Assembly: GCA_963638105.1 (NCBI GenBank)
Contig: CAVHPP010000023.1
Location: 1-26,831, forward strand
Direction: 5' to 3'
DNA: 26,831 nt
From: CAG-217 sp963638105
Lineage (GTDB): Bacteria > Bacillota > Clostridia > Oscillospirales > Acutalibacteraceae
In this document: in pieces, positions 15,383-23,943 of the stretch
Layout of the letters: every line of letters starts with the position of its first letter
Position numbering within the stretch: the stretch's first letter is position 1
Notes under the pieces: model-generated
Told to the model about the DNA's origin: nothing
The model's input: the letters and a program-made list of their open reading frames with translations, nothing else
Database searches by the model: none
Position numbers and translations under genes: made by a program

Positions 15383-16357
15383 TCAGTTTTGATATAAAAT
15401 ATCCTGCTCCTGCTCCAGCGGGTAGGTTTGCAGCGCGGTGCTGTCCGCCTCTGCTCCGGCCAAGCGCACGGCACAGATCCGGTGATTGTCATAAGTGGTG
15501 TAGTAATAGGTGCCGGTGTCTGCGCTGCAACAGCTGGTGTATAGGGTGATCTCGTATTTACCCTCTGCCACCTGACAGCAGCCCCGCTGTTGCTCCACAC
15601 TGCCCAAAATATGCAGCAGCTGACTGACGGCGGCAGTTTCCGATCGGGCGGATTTGGCGTTTGCCCGGGTAAACGCCGCTTTCACAAAGCGGGAGGGGGA
15701 GGACAAATCGCCGGGCAGCCCGTAGGCACCCATACCGCGGCTGAACAGCGGTAACTCGGCTCCGGGTACGGCGTTGTTTTCCGGCTGGCAGGGGGACAGT
15801 CCTTGGTACAGGCTCAGGTGGCGCATTTGCTCCGGAAACGGCGGATTGTTGGTGAGTACGCCGACCGGATTGTCGTACAAGTGCAGCCCATCTGCCATAG
15901 ACTCTACAACGACTGCACCGGTGCGGTCCGCAATCAGCCAGTGCAGCTGGGCGCGGGGCATTGCGGTGTTAAAGAGCGTATCGGTGAGTTGCAGGTTTTG
16001 CAGTTTTTCTTTGGCTTCTGTCAGGTTGGCACACTGACCCAGCAGCCAGGGGATAAATTCAAATGGTGCCACATTTTCTTTGTCATGACCCGGTGCGGAA
16101 TACGCAGCGTTGCCCACAAAATTCAGACCCGCCATGCACAGGCCCTTTTCGTTCATCGCATCATAGTAAAGGGGATAGTCCTCTGCCACCAGCCCCATAC
16201 CGATGATGGCATAGTGGTGCGGCTGATCCTCCGTGTGGCGAAAGTGCAAGGCGTAGTTCCTGGGGGTGATCACGATTTGATTGCCGTAAGAAACTTCATA
16301 ATCCAGGGTACGGCCAAAATAAAAACTGGTCGATTGATAGGTTGCTGCTGTGCACAT
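15383..16357 (-). CDS. bsh: choloylglycine hydrolase (bile salt hydrolase / penicillin acylase family)
   Basis: The 324-residue Ntn hydrolase starts Met-Cys, so removal of Met exposes the nucleophile Cys2. The other active-site residues of bile salt hydrolases are all visible: R16 and D19 (YFGRTLDYE), N79 (GLNF), N170/N171 (VLTNNP) and R223 (SRFVKAAF). Such enzymes cleave the amide bond of glycine- or taurine-conjugated bile acids in the cytoplasm; some members hydrolyse penicillin V instead. S206-R207-G208 in the substrate loop is of the SRG type associated with taurine preference in lactobacilli. The ATG at 16357 is chosen because Cys must be residue 2 and AAAGGAG lies eight bases upstream; the longer frame is not used. 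It is divergent from the FliB-like gene with separate promoters. Confidence 0.93.
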   Translation of the reverse strand: MCTAATYQSTSFYFGRTLDYEVSYGNQIVITPRNYALHFRHTEDQPHHYAIIGMGLVAEDYPLYYDAMNEKGLCMAGLNFVGNAAYSAPGHDKENVAPFEFIPWLLGQCANLTEAKEKLQNLQLTDTLFNTAMPRAQLHWLIADRTGAVVVESMADGLHLYDNPVGVLTNNPPFPEQMRHLSLYQGLSPCQPENNAVPGAELPLFSRGMGAYGLPGDLSSPSRFVKAAFTRANAKSARSETAAVSQLLHILGSVEQQRGCCQVAEGKYEITLYTSCCSADTGTYYYTTYDNHRICAVRLAGAEADSTALQTYPLEQEQDILYQN

Positions 16358-16382
16358 AGGCGTAGCTCCTTTCTTTTTTACC

Positions 16383-16411
16383 ATTATAGCATACCCGTTT
16401 TTTCTTTGCAA
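16383..16411 (-). promoter_or_regulatory. SigA promoter TTGCAA-17-TATAAT (extended -10)
   Basis: On the minus strand TTGCAA (complement of 16406-16411), a 17-bp spacer ending in TGC, and TATAAT (complement of 16383-16388) form a strong promoter 25 bp before the bile salt hydrolase start. Confidence 0.85.
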
Positions 16412-16436
16412 TTTTCATATGACACTGGGCGGCAAC

Positions 16437-16465
16437 TTGACGGGATCGGCCATACATTATATAAT
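16437..16465 (+). promoter_or_regulatory. SigA promoter TTGACG-17-TATAAT
   Basis: TTGACG (16437-16442) and TATAAT (16460-16465) have 17-bp spacing, 28 bp before the FliB-like start. It is divergent from the bile salt hydrolase promoter, with 25 bp between the two -35 elements. Confidence 0.85.
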
Positions 16466-16493
16466 AAAGGCCGATTTATGGGGAGGGATCTGT

Positions 16494-17456
16494 ATGAAGT
16501 TGCGTGTGCCCGCTTTTTATCGGGATTTTGCGTGCATTGCCGGCGCTTGCCCGGACTCTTGCTGCCAAGGCTGGGAGGTGGATGCAGACCCGGCGTCCAT
16601 GGCGTATTACCACACCCTGCCGGAAAGTGAAATACGCCGGCGTATCTTTTCTGTTTTGGATCAAGATGAGTACGGCAATACTGTTTTTCGCCTGTCAGAT
16701 CAAAAGCGCTGTCCCTTTTTGAACAGCGAGAACCTGTGCGATATGCACATTGCCATCGGCGGGGAGCATACGCCTTTTACCTGTCGCACCTTTCCTCGGT
16801 TTATCAATGACTTTGGCGCATTGCGGGAGATGGGACTGTCCTTTAGCTGCCCGGTGGCAGCAGAGATGATGTTTGACCCCAAGTATGATTTTTCTTTTGC
16901 CGAGGAAATGAACGATTTGCCCCCAACCCTCAACGACATTGACGCCCGGATGTACTTCACGCTGCTGGCAGCCCGCAAGACCGCTTATGCCCTGGTACAG
17001 GACGACACAAAGCCCCTTGCCCGGTGTTTGGCAGAGCTGCTGGACTTTGCAGAGGATCTGCAAGGCCAAATCGGTGCGTTGCCCACAGCGACCGAGAAGA
17101 TGGACTTCCGCTCCGTGTTCCAAAATCCGGAGCTGATCAATCCCCAGTGGCCGGAGAAGGTGGCAGCCGGTGACCTGACTGCCCCGGTGGGAGAGAGCCA
17201 TTTCGGTCGGCAGATCGCCATGTATTTTCTGTTTCGCTACTTCCTGAATTTGGGGCTGGAGGGCGATGTGCTCTCCGCTGCCAAAATGGCGGTGGTGGGC
17301 GTGCTGGTACCTACCTATTTTGGCGCAGACAGTTGGGTTATGCACCTGTGGAGCAAGGAGACCGAGCACAGCGATGTGAATATGGAGCGCTATCGCCGCC
17401 TGCTTCACACCGCCGATTGCCTATCTGTCCCGGCCCTGAAATCTCGGTTGGTATAG
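16494..17456 (+). CDS. FliB-like lysine-N-methylase family protein
   Basis: The 320-residue protein has the cysteine-rich N-terminus of the flagellin lysine-N-methylase (FliB) family. C14 and C19 lie in CIAGACP, C23 and C24 in DSCCQGW, C73 in RCPFLN, C82 in LCD, and C97 in CRTFPRF. In the family such cysteines hold an iron-sulfur cluster, and characterised members methylate flagellin lysines. No flagellar gene is in the window, so another substrate is possible and the annotated role should be treated as family-level only. The ATG at 16494 follows GGGGAGGG (16480-16487). It has its own promoter and ends at a bidirectional terminator. Confidence 0.85.
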   Translation: MKLRVPAFYRDFACIAGACPDSCCQGWEVDADPASMAYYHTLPESEIRRRIFSVLDQDEYGNTVFRLSDQKRCPFLNSENLCDMHIAIGGEHTPFTCRTFPRFINDFGALREMGLSFSCPVAAEMMFDPKYDFSFAEEMNDLPPTLNDIDARMYFTLLAARKTAYALVQDDTKPLARCLAELLDFAEDLQGQIGALPTATEKMDFRSVFQNPELINPQWPEKVAAGDLTAPVGESHFGRQIAMYFLFRYFLNLGLEGDVLSAAKMAVVGVLVPTYFGADSWVMHLWSKETEHSDVNMERYRRLLHTADCLSVPALKSRLV

Positions 17457-17483
17457 GCAAAAATAACTGCGATTTACAAAAAG

Positions 17484-17511
17484 AAAAGCGTTCCGTTGCG
17501 GAACGCTTTTT
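17484..17511. terminator. bidirectional intrinsic terminator
   Basis: A perfect 12-bp stem, AAAAGCGTTCCG / CGGAACGCTTTT, with loop TTG is followed by T. The A/T ends of the stem supply the T-tract in either direction. It lies between the convergent FliB-like and ROK kinase genes. Confidence 0.92.
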
Positions 17512-17542
17512 GTGTTGTCTTATTTCACTTATGATGGGATGA

Positions 17543-18424
17543 TTACAACTGCGCGGCGGCGTAGGCGGCGCCAAGGAGGCCGGCAGTGCTGCCTAGCTTG
17601 GAGCGCACAATGTTCACCTTTTTGTAATTCTCCATCATATTTTTGTAGATCTTGCGGTCAATCAACTCAATAATATAGTCCTCATTGATGACCCCGCCGC
17701 CTAAGATCACCAAAGGCGGGTTGAAAATATAAATCAGATTGGTGAGCCCCAGGATCATTTCGTCAATCCATTGGTCCACTACCGCGCGCACAGCCGGGTC
17801 TTGCAAGTTTTCTTTTTCAAAGATAGTAAAGGCGTCCAGAGGCTTGTTTGTGGCGGTACGCACCTTTTCAATCAGCGCCTTGGTGGAGGCGTAGCGCTCG
17901 TAGCAGCCTTTGCCGCCGCAGGGGCAGTCCAATCCGCCGGCGTGGGTGATCATGTGGCCGAACTCCGCTGCGCAGGAGGCACTGCCTTTATACAGCTGAC
18001 CGTTGAGATACAGCGCACCGCCGATTCCGGTGCCGTACATCAGGCAGAGAAAGTCCTTTTGTCCCTGTCCGGCGCCGAAGTGGGCCTCGCCCAGAGCCGC
18101 CGCATTAACATCATTCTCTACATAGGTGGGCAGACCGGTGTCATTCTCAATGCGCTTTTTGATCATCATACCGGTGTAGTAGGGAATATTCCCGGCAGAG
18201 TAGACCACAATGCCGTTCTGGCTGTCTACCTGCCCAACGGTGGACACCGCCACCCGGTCAATGTGCTGGTATGTACCGATGATTTCCAGCAGTCGCTCCA
18301 TAATTTGCTGGCCGCCCTGCTGTGCCCGGGTAGGTACCGTGTGTACATCGCTGAGCCGGAATTGCTCGTCACACAGCGCATAGCGAATGTTGGTCACGCC
18401 AATGTCAAAAGTGAGAATGTTCAT
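17543..18424 (-). CDS. ROK-family sugar kinase
   Basis: The 293-residue cytoplasmic kinase has the ATP-binding first strand FDIGVTNIRYA (6-16), the catalytic Asp in VENDVNAAALGE (D105) and the glycine loop GTGIGG (131-136). The ROK zinc site is EFGH (H157) with CPCGGKGC (C167, C169, C174). ROK kinases phosphorylate glucose, fructose, N-acetylmannosamine, allose and similar sugars; the substrate cannot be decided from these motifs, though EFGH and the zinc site fit glucose- or fructose-type kinases. It has no N-terminal helix-turn-helix, so it is not a ROK repressor. The ATG at 18424 is chosen because GGAGG lies six bases upstream. It is transcribed alone from its own promoter, divergent from the operon at 18633. 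Confidence 0.93.
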   Translation of the reverse strand: MNILTFDIGVTNIRYALCDEQFRLSDVHTVPTRAQQGGQQIMERLLEIIGTYQHIDRVAVSTVGQVDSQNGIVVYSAGNIPYYTGMMIKKRIENDTGLPTYVENDVNAAALGEAHFGAGQGQKDFLCLMYGTGIGGALYLNGQLYKGSASCAAEFGHMITHAGGLDCPCGGKGCYERYASTKALIEKVRTATNKPLDAFTIFEKENLQDPAVRAVVDQWIDEMILGLTNLIYIFNPPLVILGGGVINEDYIIELIDRKIYKNMMENYKKVNIVRSKLGSTAGLLGAAYAAAQL

Positions 18425-18531
18425 AATCGTCCTCCAGTGATAAACGGTGCCTGCCGATCTTGGTACCAGTGTATGCTCGTCCCGCAAGGGATAGAACGAC
18501 CCATCGGCAAACAGGTTTCCCCTTGATTGTT

Positions 18532-18560
18532 ATTATATCAGCAAAAAATTCAAATTTCAA
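18532..18560 (-). promoter_or_regulatory. SigA promoter TTGAAA-17-TATAAT for the ROK kinase
   Basis: On the minus strand TTGAAA (complement of 18555-18560) and TATAAT (complement of 18532-18537) are 17 bp apart. The resulting leader before the kinase gene is about 100 nt. Confidence 0.8.
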
Positions 18561-18571
18561 CACAATATGAA

Positions 18572-18600
18572 TTGAAAAAAAGCCTTGTTTATGGTAAGAT
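18572..18600 (+). promoter_or_regulatory. SigA promoter TTGAAA-17-TAAGAT for the four-gene operon
   Basis: TTGAAA (18572-18577) and TAAGAT (18595-18600) are 17 bp apart, 32 bp before the first gene. Its -35 lies only 11 bp from the -35 of the divergent kinase promoter, so a single bound regulator could affect both. Confidence 0.75.
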
Positions 18601-18632
18601 CAAAGCAGAACCACCAAATTGGAGGAATACCC

Positions 18633-19403
18633 ATGAATGAAGAAAAAAAGCGCCCGGAGCAAGAGACAGAAGTTCCGGCACAAAGTGATATAGCTCCCGA
18701 AGAGCAGGCGCCGTTGGCAGCAGAGGAACCGACCGGGGCAGAAGAAAGCCCGGCGGCGGAAGCACCGCAGACGGAAAAGGCAGAAGCGGCCGCACCGGTG
18801 CTGTGCAGCCCGCTGATCGTGCACAAAGAGGGGGACGCCTCTTACCAGCCGGACGCGGTGGAGGACGGTATGACCGCCACCCATACGGAGGACGAGCTGG
18901 AGGCGCCCACCATTGAGCGTCACCGGTTCCGTAAAAAGAAAAAGAACCACAAGGGCGCCTATGTGCTGATCCTGTTGCTGGTGGCAGCCGTGGCTGTGTG
19001 CGCTGCCTTGTACTTTACCGGTACATACGATTTTGGCTTAGCGCCCAAGGAGACCACCACCCAGGCGGCAAAGACGGACGACACCACCCGGGAAACCACC
19101 AATTACGACCATGTGATCACCGTAAAGGGAACATATCTGTTTTACGAGGGTCAGGAGGTGGACGGCGTAGAGGGACTGATCGCGGCTATTAAATATGAGC
19201 CGGAGGGCAGCACCTTTACCGTGCAGGACGAGAACGCCAACAGCAACTTCTTAAATAACAATGTGCTGTCTACTCTCTCCTTGTATAAGATGAATTACAA
19301 GATTACCCATATTGTGTCCTCCGGCCTGACCTCTAAGAATGAGACTACCGGAGCGCAGAGCACAAAGCCGACCGCTGCGGCAACAAAGAGCAATGATCAA
19401 TGA
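18633..19403 (+). CDS. single-pass membrane protein with acidic N-terminus, function unknown
   Basis: The 256-residue product has a long Glu/Ala/Pro-rich cytoplasmic N-terminus (1-95), then a basic RFRKKKKNHK stop and one membrane helix (about 109-128). A Thr-rich outer linker follows (about 137-157), then a small outer domain (about 160-225) and a Thr/Lys/Ala tail. No known family was recognised. The ATG at 18633 follows GGAGGA (18621-18626). It is the first gene of an operon: its last 11 bases overlap the start of the acyltransferase gene, which points to translational coupling. Confidence 0.8.
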   Translation: MNEEKKRPEQETEVPAQSDIAPEEQAPLAAEEPTGAEESPAAEAPQTEKAEAAAPVLCSPLIVHKEGDASYQPDAVEDGMTATHTEDELEAPTIERHRFRKKKKNHKGAYVLILLLVAAVAVCAALYFTGTYDFGLAPKETTTQAAKTDDTTRETTNYDHVITVKGTYLFYEGQEVDGVEGLIAAIKYEPEGSTFTVQDENANSNFLNNNVLSTLSLYKMNYKITHIVSSGLTSKNETTGAQSTKPTAAATKSNDQ

Positions 19404-20190
19404 TTTTTATTTGAACGCGGCGGCTTTGCCTGCGGATACCCGCAACTTGGTCACCGAATGGATAGAGGCGCACCCGCGGCGGCTGCAATGGGCGGTGCGC
19501 CGCACCAGACAGTATTTTGGCTATTTGGATCACTGCAACGATTTGACCCGCCTGGCGGTGGTGCTGGCTATGCTGCCGGATACCCACGAAAAATACAGGC
19601 AACTGGGCATTGAGGATACGGTGTTTGCAGATACTATGAGCGACATCGGCATTTGGTGCGCCAATTGCGGCGGTGGCGGTCTGCACAATGTGCACTGGAT
19701 CAAAAATCACTTGGACGCTCGTCTGTTTCGCCTGGGGCGGCTGCAATTCCAGCTGTATCGGTTGCCGCCGGTAGCAGCATATCCCCGTACCGCGCCGCTG
19801 ACGGTAGGCGCGCCGGTGGTGTATATCCATATTCCCCAGGGCGCGCCCTTGGAGCCGGAAGCCTGTCGGTTGTCGATTGCCCGGGCACGGGCGTTTTTTG
19901 ACCGGGTGTTCCCGGATTATGCCTATACCTGCTTTTTCAGCGAAAGCTGGCTGCTGTTTAGCGGCAACAAGGATTTTATGCGCCCGGGGTGCAATATTTT
20001 GCAGTTTGCGGCGCTGTTTCATCCGGTGTGCGACCTGCCTTTACCGGCGCAGACCATGGAGCGGGTGTTTGGCGCTAAGTGTCGCCGCACAGAGGATTAC
20101 CCGGAGGATACGGACCTGCAACGGCGGTTGCAAGCCTATTTGCTCTCCGGCGGGCAGCCGGGAATGGGCGTAGGGTATATGGAGCGATAA
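19393..20190 (+). CDS. GNAT-like acyltransferase (DUF5596 type)
   Basis: The 265-residue protein matches, from memory, the acyltransferase family annotated DUF5596 (NAT_N plus GNAT_C-type domains). The conserved marks are LPDTHEKYRQLGI (about 61-73), DIGIWCANCG, the LFRLGRLQFQ strand and VYIHIPQGAPLEPEAC (about 139-154). Members are predicted cytoplasmic acyltransferases of unknown substrate and are common in Clostridia. The ATG at 19393 overlaps the end of the preceding gene by 11 bp and has only a weak site (AAAGAG), consistent with coupled translation. The next gene follows after 17 bp. Confidence 0.82.
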   Translation: MINDFYLNAAALPADTRNLVTEWIEAHPRRLQWAVRRTRQYFGYLDHCNDLTRLAVVLAMLPDTHEKYRQLGIEDTVFADTMSDIGIWCANCGGGGLHNVHWIKNHLDARLFRLGRLQFQLYRLPPVAAYPRTAPLTVGAPVVYIHIPQGAPLEPEACRLSIARARAFFDRVFPDYAYTCFFSESWLLFSGNKDFMRPGCNILQFAALFHPVCDLPLPAQTMERVFGAKCRRTEDYPEDTDLQRRLQAYLLSGGQPGMGVGYMER

Positions 20191-20207
20191 CGGCCACGGA
20201 GGCGTTT

Positions 20208-21080
20208 ATGAAGTATTTTACAAAAGAATGGTACCGTGCCGCGCTGGCTGAGGAACAGCAGCGGGCAGCGGGCGGTAAGTCGAAATTTAACAAAAAGCCG
20301 GACACCGCCATGCGGGACTACCAGCGGGCGTTGTCTAAAATTCAAAGCAAACTGCCGGCGTGCGTGTGCAAGACCTTCCACGGCAGCGTGATCACCGATG
20401 TGGCGGCCTGCCAGGATCAAGTGGTGCTGTATTTTGACAACAGCGAGAGCTTTTCCGATGTGGAGAAGCTGGCGCTGTACGACGCGGATATTACTTGCAG
20501 CGAGGGCGACCCGGTGGGCAAGACCTGGCTTCACGAGGAAGTGAGCCTGGCGGACGGCGCCTTTTGCTTGGCGGCGCTGCTGGGGGACGAGCAGGGCCAG
20601 TTGTATTACTTTACCGTGCGCTTTACCCATGCGGAGTGCGTGGTCACGGATTATACGGACAGTACCGAGGCCGGTATGGCGGAGACTTTGGAGAGCATTA
20701 CCGCCCTTTGCGCCGAGGAGGCGGGGCTGGATTATGACGCACCCACGCCGGAGGCGCTGGGCAAGTTCTTGGAGGGTATCGGCGGCTACAAGATTGCTGA
20801 GGAGAACCTGTACCGCTTTGAAGCGGGGGTGTTTAATCAGGCTTGCGAGGAGTTCTATGAACTGTTGTTTACCCGCCGAGTGTGCGCCCGCAGCGGCAAC
20901 TGGGAACTGACCATTTGTTTCTATTACCCGCCGGAGGAACAGCTGGAGGAATACTCTGACCTGGTGTGCGCCGACGACCCGGACAGCTTTGTCAAAGAGG
21001 TGCTGGCGTCTGAAGCGCTGCAAACGGTGCTGACCCGGTACAAACCCATGCGCGTGCGTGTCCACGCCGAGCAGGTGTAG
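20208..21080 (+). CDS. DUF4085 family protein
   Basis: The 290-residue protein begins MKYFTKEWYRAAL, the typical opening of DUF4085 proteins. It has no signal peptide or membrane helix and is rich in Glu and Tyr, so it is probably soluble and cytoplasmic. The function of the family is not known. The ATG at 20208 follows GGAGG (20198-20202); the longer upstream frame overlaps the acyltransferase gene and lacks a site. It is the third gene of the operon, 17 bp after the acyltransferase and 15 bp before the DUF6440 gene. Confidence 0.85.
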   Translation: MKYFTKEWYRAALAEEQQRAAGGKSKFNKKPDTAMRDYQRALSKIQSKLPACVCKTFHGSVITDVAACQDQVVLYFDNSESFSDVEKLALYDADITCSEGDPVGKTWLHEEVSLADGAFCLAALLGDEQGQLYYFTVRFTHAECVVTDYTDSTEAGMAETLESITALCAEEAGLDYDAPTPEALGKFLEGIGGYKIAEENLYRFEAGVFNQACEEFYELLFTRRVCARSGNWELTICFYYPPEEQLEEYSDLVCADDPDSFVKEVLASEALQTVLTRYKPMRVRVHAEQV

Positions 21081-21095
21081 CAAAGGAGAACGGAG

Positions 21096-21290
21096 ATGGC
21101 AAAGAAGCAAAGATTTGAAGTGATCTATTCCCAAGGTGCGATTACGGTAACGGAAATTTGGGTGGACAAGGAGACCGGCGTGCAGTATTTGTACCACGCG
21201 GCCGGTAATGCCGGTGGGCTAACGCCGCTGTTGGACCGTGATGGCAAGCCAATAATTTGTTCAAAAGTCGACGATGTGCAATACGGATAA
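21096..21290 (+). CDS. DUF6440 family small protein
   Basis: The 64-residue protein begins KKQRFEVIYSQG and contains EIWVDKETGVQYLYH and GGLTPLLDRDGKPI, the hallmarks of DUF6440 proteins. It looks like a single small beta-rich domain with no export signal. The function is unknown. AAAGGAG lies about seven bases before the ATG. It is the last gene of the operon and is followed by a terminator. Confidence 0.85.
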   Translation: MAKKQRFEVIYSQGAITVTEIWVDKETGVQYLYHAAGNAGGLTPLLDRDGKPIICSKVDDVQYG

Positions 21291-21337
21291 TCTTTATCTA
21301 CTTTTTAGTATTTATAACATAATCTGCGTATAAATAT

Positions 21338-21379
21338 GGCAGTCACGATTCCAAAACTGGATATTGTGACTGCCTTTTT
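21338..21379 (+). terminator. intrinsic terminator after the DUF6440 operon
   Basis: The stem GGCAGTCAC / GTGACTGCC (21338-21346, 21366-21374) with an interrupted inner helix is followed by TTTTT. It marks the boundary between the GC-rich operon and the AT-rich restriction-modification region. Confidence 0.85.
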
Positions 21380-21382
21380 ATT

Positions 21383-21544
21383 TTATATTCTGCCGGTTCT
21401 ATTGTATTTATGGATATATTCTTCCAAAGCTTTTTCTACTGTTGCGGTCTTAGAGAGCTTTGTATCTGCAATAAATTTTTCGAGCTCGTCTGATACCGCA
21501 ATGTCAATTTTGCAGTTTAAGTTTTTATATTTTTTTCTCGGCAT
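21383..21544 (-). CDS. 53-residue ribbon-helix-helix-like (CopG/Arc type) protein
   Basis: This small gene reads MPRKKYKNLNCKI, then a DIAVSDELEKFIADTKLSKTA stretch, and ends EEYIHKYNRTGRI. The layout is a basic N-terminus, a short strand, and two helices (about 18-30 and 34-48) joined by a turn, which suits a CopG/Arc-type DNA-binding dimer. AGAGGTGAT stands just upstream of the ATG, a near-perfect ribosome binding site. It starts 23 bp after the end of the restriction-modification gene on the same strand, so it is probably cotranscribed and may regulate the cassette. The family call rests on pattern only. Confidence 0.65.
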   Translation of the reverse strand: MPRKKYKNLNCKIDIAVSDELEKFIADTKLSKTATVEKALEEYIHKYNRTGRI

Positions 21545-21567
21545 TGTATCACCTCTGTCGTTTTTTA

Positions 21568-23863
21568 TTATTTTAAAAGCTCGTATTGAAACATTTTGCT
21601 TGTTATGTGACTTTTATAATAGGCTTTTAAATTTATTCGCAATGCTTCCAAATAGCCATTCAATGTGGGGTAATCATAAATGATCTGTTGTGACTTGCCA
21701 GTGCCAGTTTTATGCGATGTGTTCAATTCCTTTGTAATCTGATATACGCCGTATGTAAGACGAGTATTATAATTCGCAGTCCTTTTTGCTTCGCATAAAA
21801 TATCATTCCAGAGTTGCAAAAGTGCTTTTTCATCTTCATCTAAGTCTGTTTTTGCAAGATCAGCGGATGCAATCGTATCTCCGTTCGTAGTGTCAAAACA
21901 GAGTTCGTTACGGTAGTATCTGCCATCGGAACCGTTGAATGATAAGCACTTGTTCTGATTTGAAAGACATGTATAAATCAGACATGACTTTAAGAAATCA
22001 TTATCGTGTGTGTATGCATCTCCACCATCGGAAGTAGTCGAAATTATATCACGCTCATACCAATTATCTAGTGGATAGCTCTTTGCTACATAAATTGGTA
22101 ATTTTTCTTTATAATTATCTTTTCTTACACAAAATCCATTTTTCCTCAAATTTAATGTTGTTCGTAATAATGCTTTATTTTTAGCATCAAAAGCAAAACC
22201 TATAGAATGAATATATGCAATGATATTATCATTATAAATTGGTTTAGTTGCTGTACTTGGAAGCTTAACACCCTCATAACCATCTCTTTGACAATAAATA
22301 CCATCTTCTGTATCTGCGAAAACTCTCTTATCAAAATAAGACTCGTTCATTGTCTTAAAAACTTTTGGTACTGTCATATTTTTTATATCTACAGTAGACG
22401 CATTCACAATATCAACCACCGTTAAATCTATTTTATTATTTGTGTTATCCTCATTTGACCAATAGATGCATGAAATTGCAGAATCAGTAGCGTGAAAATA
22501 TTTTCGATTAAAAATATATCCGCCCATATCTTTCTTGTCAATTAAATGACCTGTTTTCCAATATTTGATTGGACCAAAAACAATATAACTATCTGTATCT
22601 TGGCGTAAATAGTAATGAAATCCACTCCATACAAATAAGTTAATTAAATCCTTAGATTGAACTAAGCCATTTGTTGTCGATTTAACATTTTTCTTAAATT
22701 CTTCCGCAACATATGCCTTCTTTGATGTTCCTCTTGATTTTCCTGNNNNNNNNNNCATCGGCATACGGTGGATTTTCAAACAGAATAATCGTACACTTAC
22801 CATCATCTACATACTGCTTAATCAGTGGATTTTCAATAAATTCCCTGCTCAAAGCATCGGCATTGGAAACTTTGCCATTTTCATAGACGACATTTGCTTC
22901 CGTCGGAGGAATAATGTTACGCACCTTGTCACCGATTCGCTCAAGTAATACTTTATATTCATAGTATTCGTATGTCGATACTACGCAATGAGAAATTAAC
23001 TCTTCTCCATTTTTATCATATTTGCCAATAAGTGCTGCTTCAAGATTCCCTGTTCCGGCGCAACGATCAAGAATGACATAGTCGTTGTCCTCTGGGACAC
23101 GATTGACAGCTTTTATAACAAGTTCTGTTGCTTTTTCACAATAAGCCTTAGGTGTGTAGAATGCACCCAAATCTTTTCTGTTCAAACGGTCGTTTAGACA
23201 GTCCATAAGATATTTGAATTTTTCGTTTGTCGGTTCTGTATACGAGTTGATAAGACCTTGGAAATGTCGCGGGTCGCGAATTTCTCCGTTCGTATTGATT
23301 TTACCTGTACCATCTCCAAGAAAATCGCCCTTTGTCGCTGTAGGTACTTCTCTGTAATATCTCTCAGCCCATCCGACAATACAGTTTTCATCCAAATCAA
23401 TTGGTACATACCAGTCTGTCTCATCTGGAACATGATTGATAAGAAGTTTCTGTACCTCTGCCGAATCAACTATATCCATGTAATCATATTCTGCAATAGG
23501 TGTTACATTTGAATTGAATGCATTGTTGCCCACAGATGCAGCCCCGACATAAACCTGCTGAATCTCATCCATGTAGTCAATAGAATTATAAACATAGACC
23601 TTTGTTGCATTTAGGTCAATGAGTAAAATTCTTGCGGGAACAGACTCACCCTTAATACGCATCTTTGATAGATACTTAATTGCCTGAAATAGAACTTTAC
23701 CTGTATTATTTATGTTCAGTTTGAACTCAAAGATATTTCCATGGTATACACCATCTGTATTATCCACCAGTATGGACGCATCATCATTGTACGGAATTCG
23801 ATAGTTATCAAAAAAATCAATTTGGCCGTCATGTTCTGATGTGTATTGCTTTTTTTTAGCCAT
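21568..23863 (-). CDS. single-chain restriction-modification enzyme (type IIG-like), interrupted by an assembly gap
   Basis: The N-terminal 369 residues (23863 down to about 22757) carry a possible PD-(D/E)xK nuclease site (D34/D37 with E46-F-K48) and FYTP (235-238). They also carry the S-adenosylmethionine motif LDRCAGTGNLE (265-275) and the adenine-methyltransferase motif NPPY (364-367). After ten N the C-terminal ~395 residues (22745 down to 21568) continue with a probable target-recognition domain (WSGFHYYLR, YIVFGPIKYWK, GGYIFNRKYFH). The frames on the two sides are out of phase across the ten N, so the true gap length differs; it is probably short. The enzyme would methylate adenine at a short site and cut unmethylated DNA; the site is unknown. 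AAAGGA precedes the ATG. The gene is visibly AT-rich compared with its flanks. Confidence 0.78.
22746..22755. other. assembly gap (ten N)
   Basis: Ten undetermined bases lie just after the NPPY motif of the methyltransferase. The number is a placeholder, since the coding frames on its two sides do not match at this length. Part of the catalytic domain is therefore missing from the window. Confidence 0.98.
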
Positions 23864-23882
23864 AATATACTTATCCTTTCTT

Positions 23883-23912
23883 TTTATCGGAGTAGTGATA
23901 ATTTGTTGTCAA
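23883..23912 (-). promoter_or_regulatory. promoter for the restriction-modification gene, with a palindrome over the -35
   Basis: On the minus strand TTGACA (complement of 23907-23912) is followed after 17-18 bp by CGATAA/GATAAA (complement of 23883-23889). A 7-bp palindrome, TTTGTTG / CAACAAA (23902-23908, 23910-23916), covers the -35 and could be a repressor site. Confidence 0.55.
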
Positions 23913-23943
23913 CAAACAGAGGTAGGTGTTGACACTGCAAATA

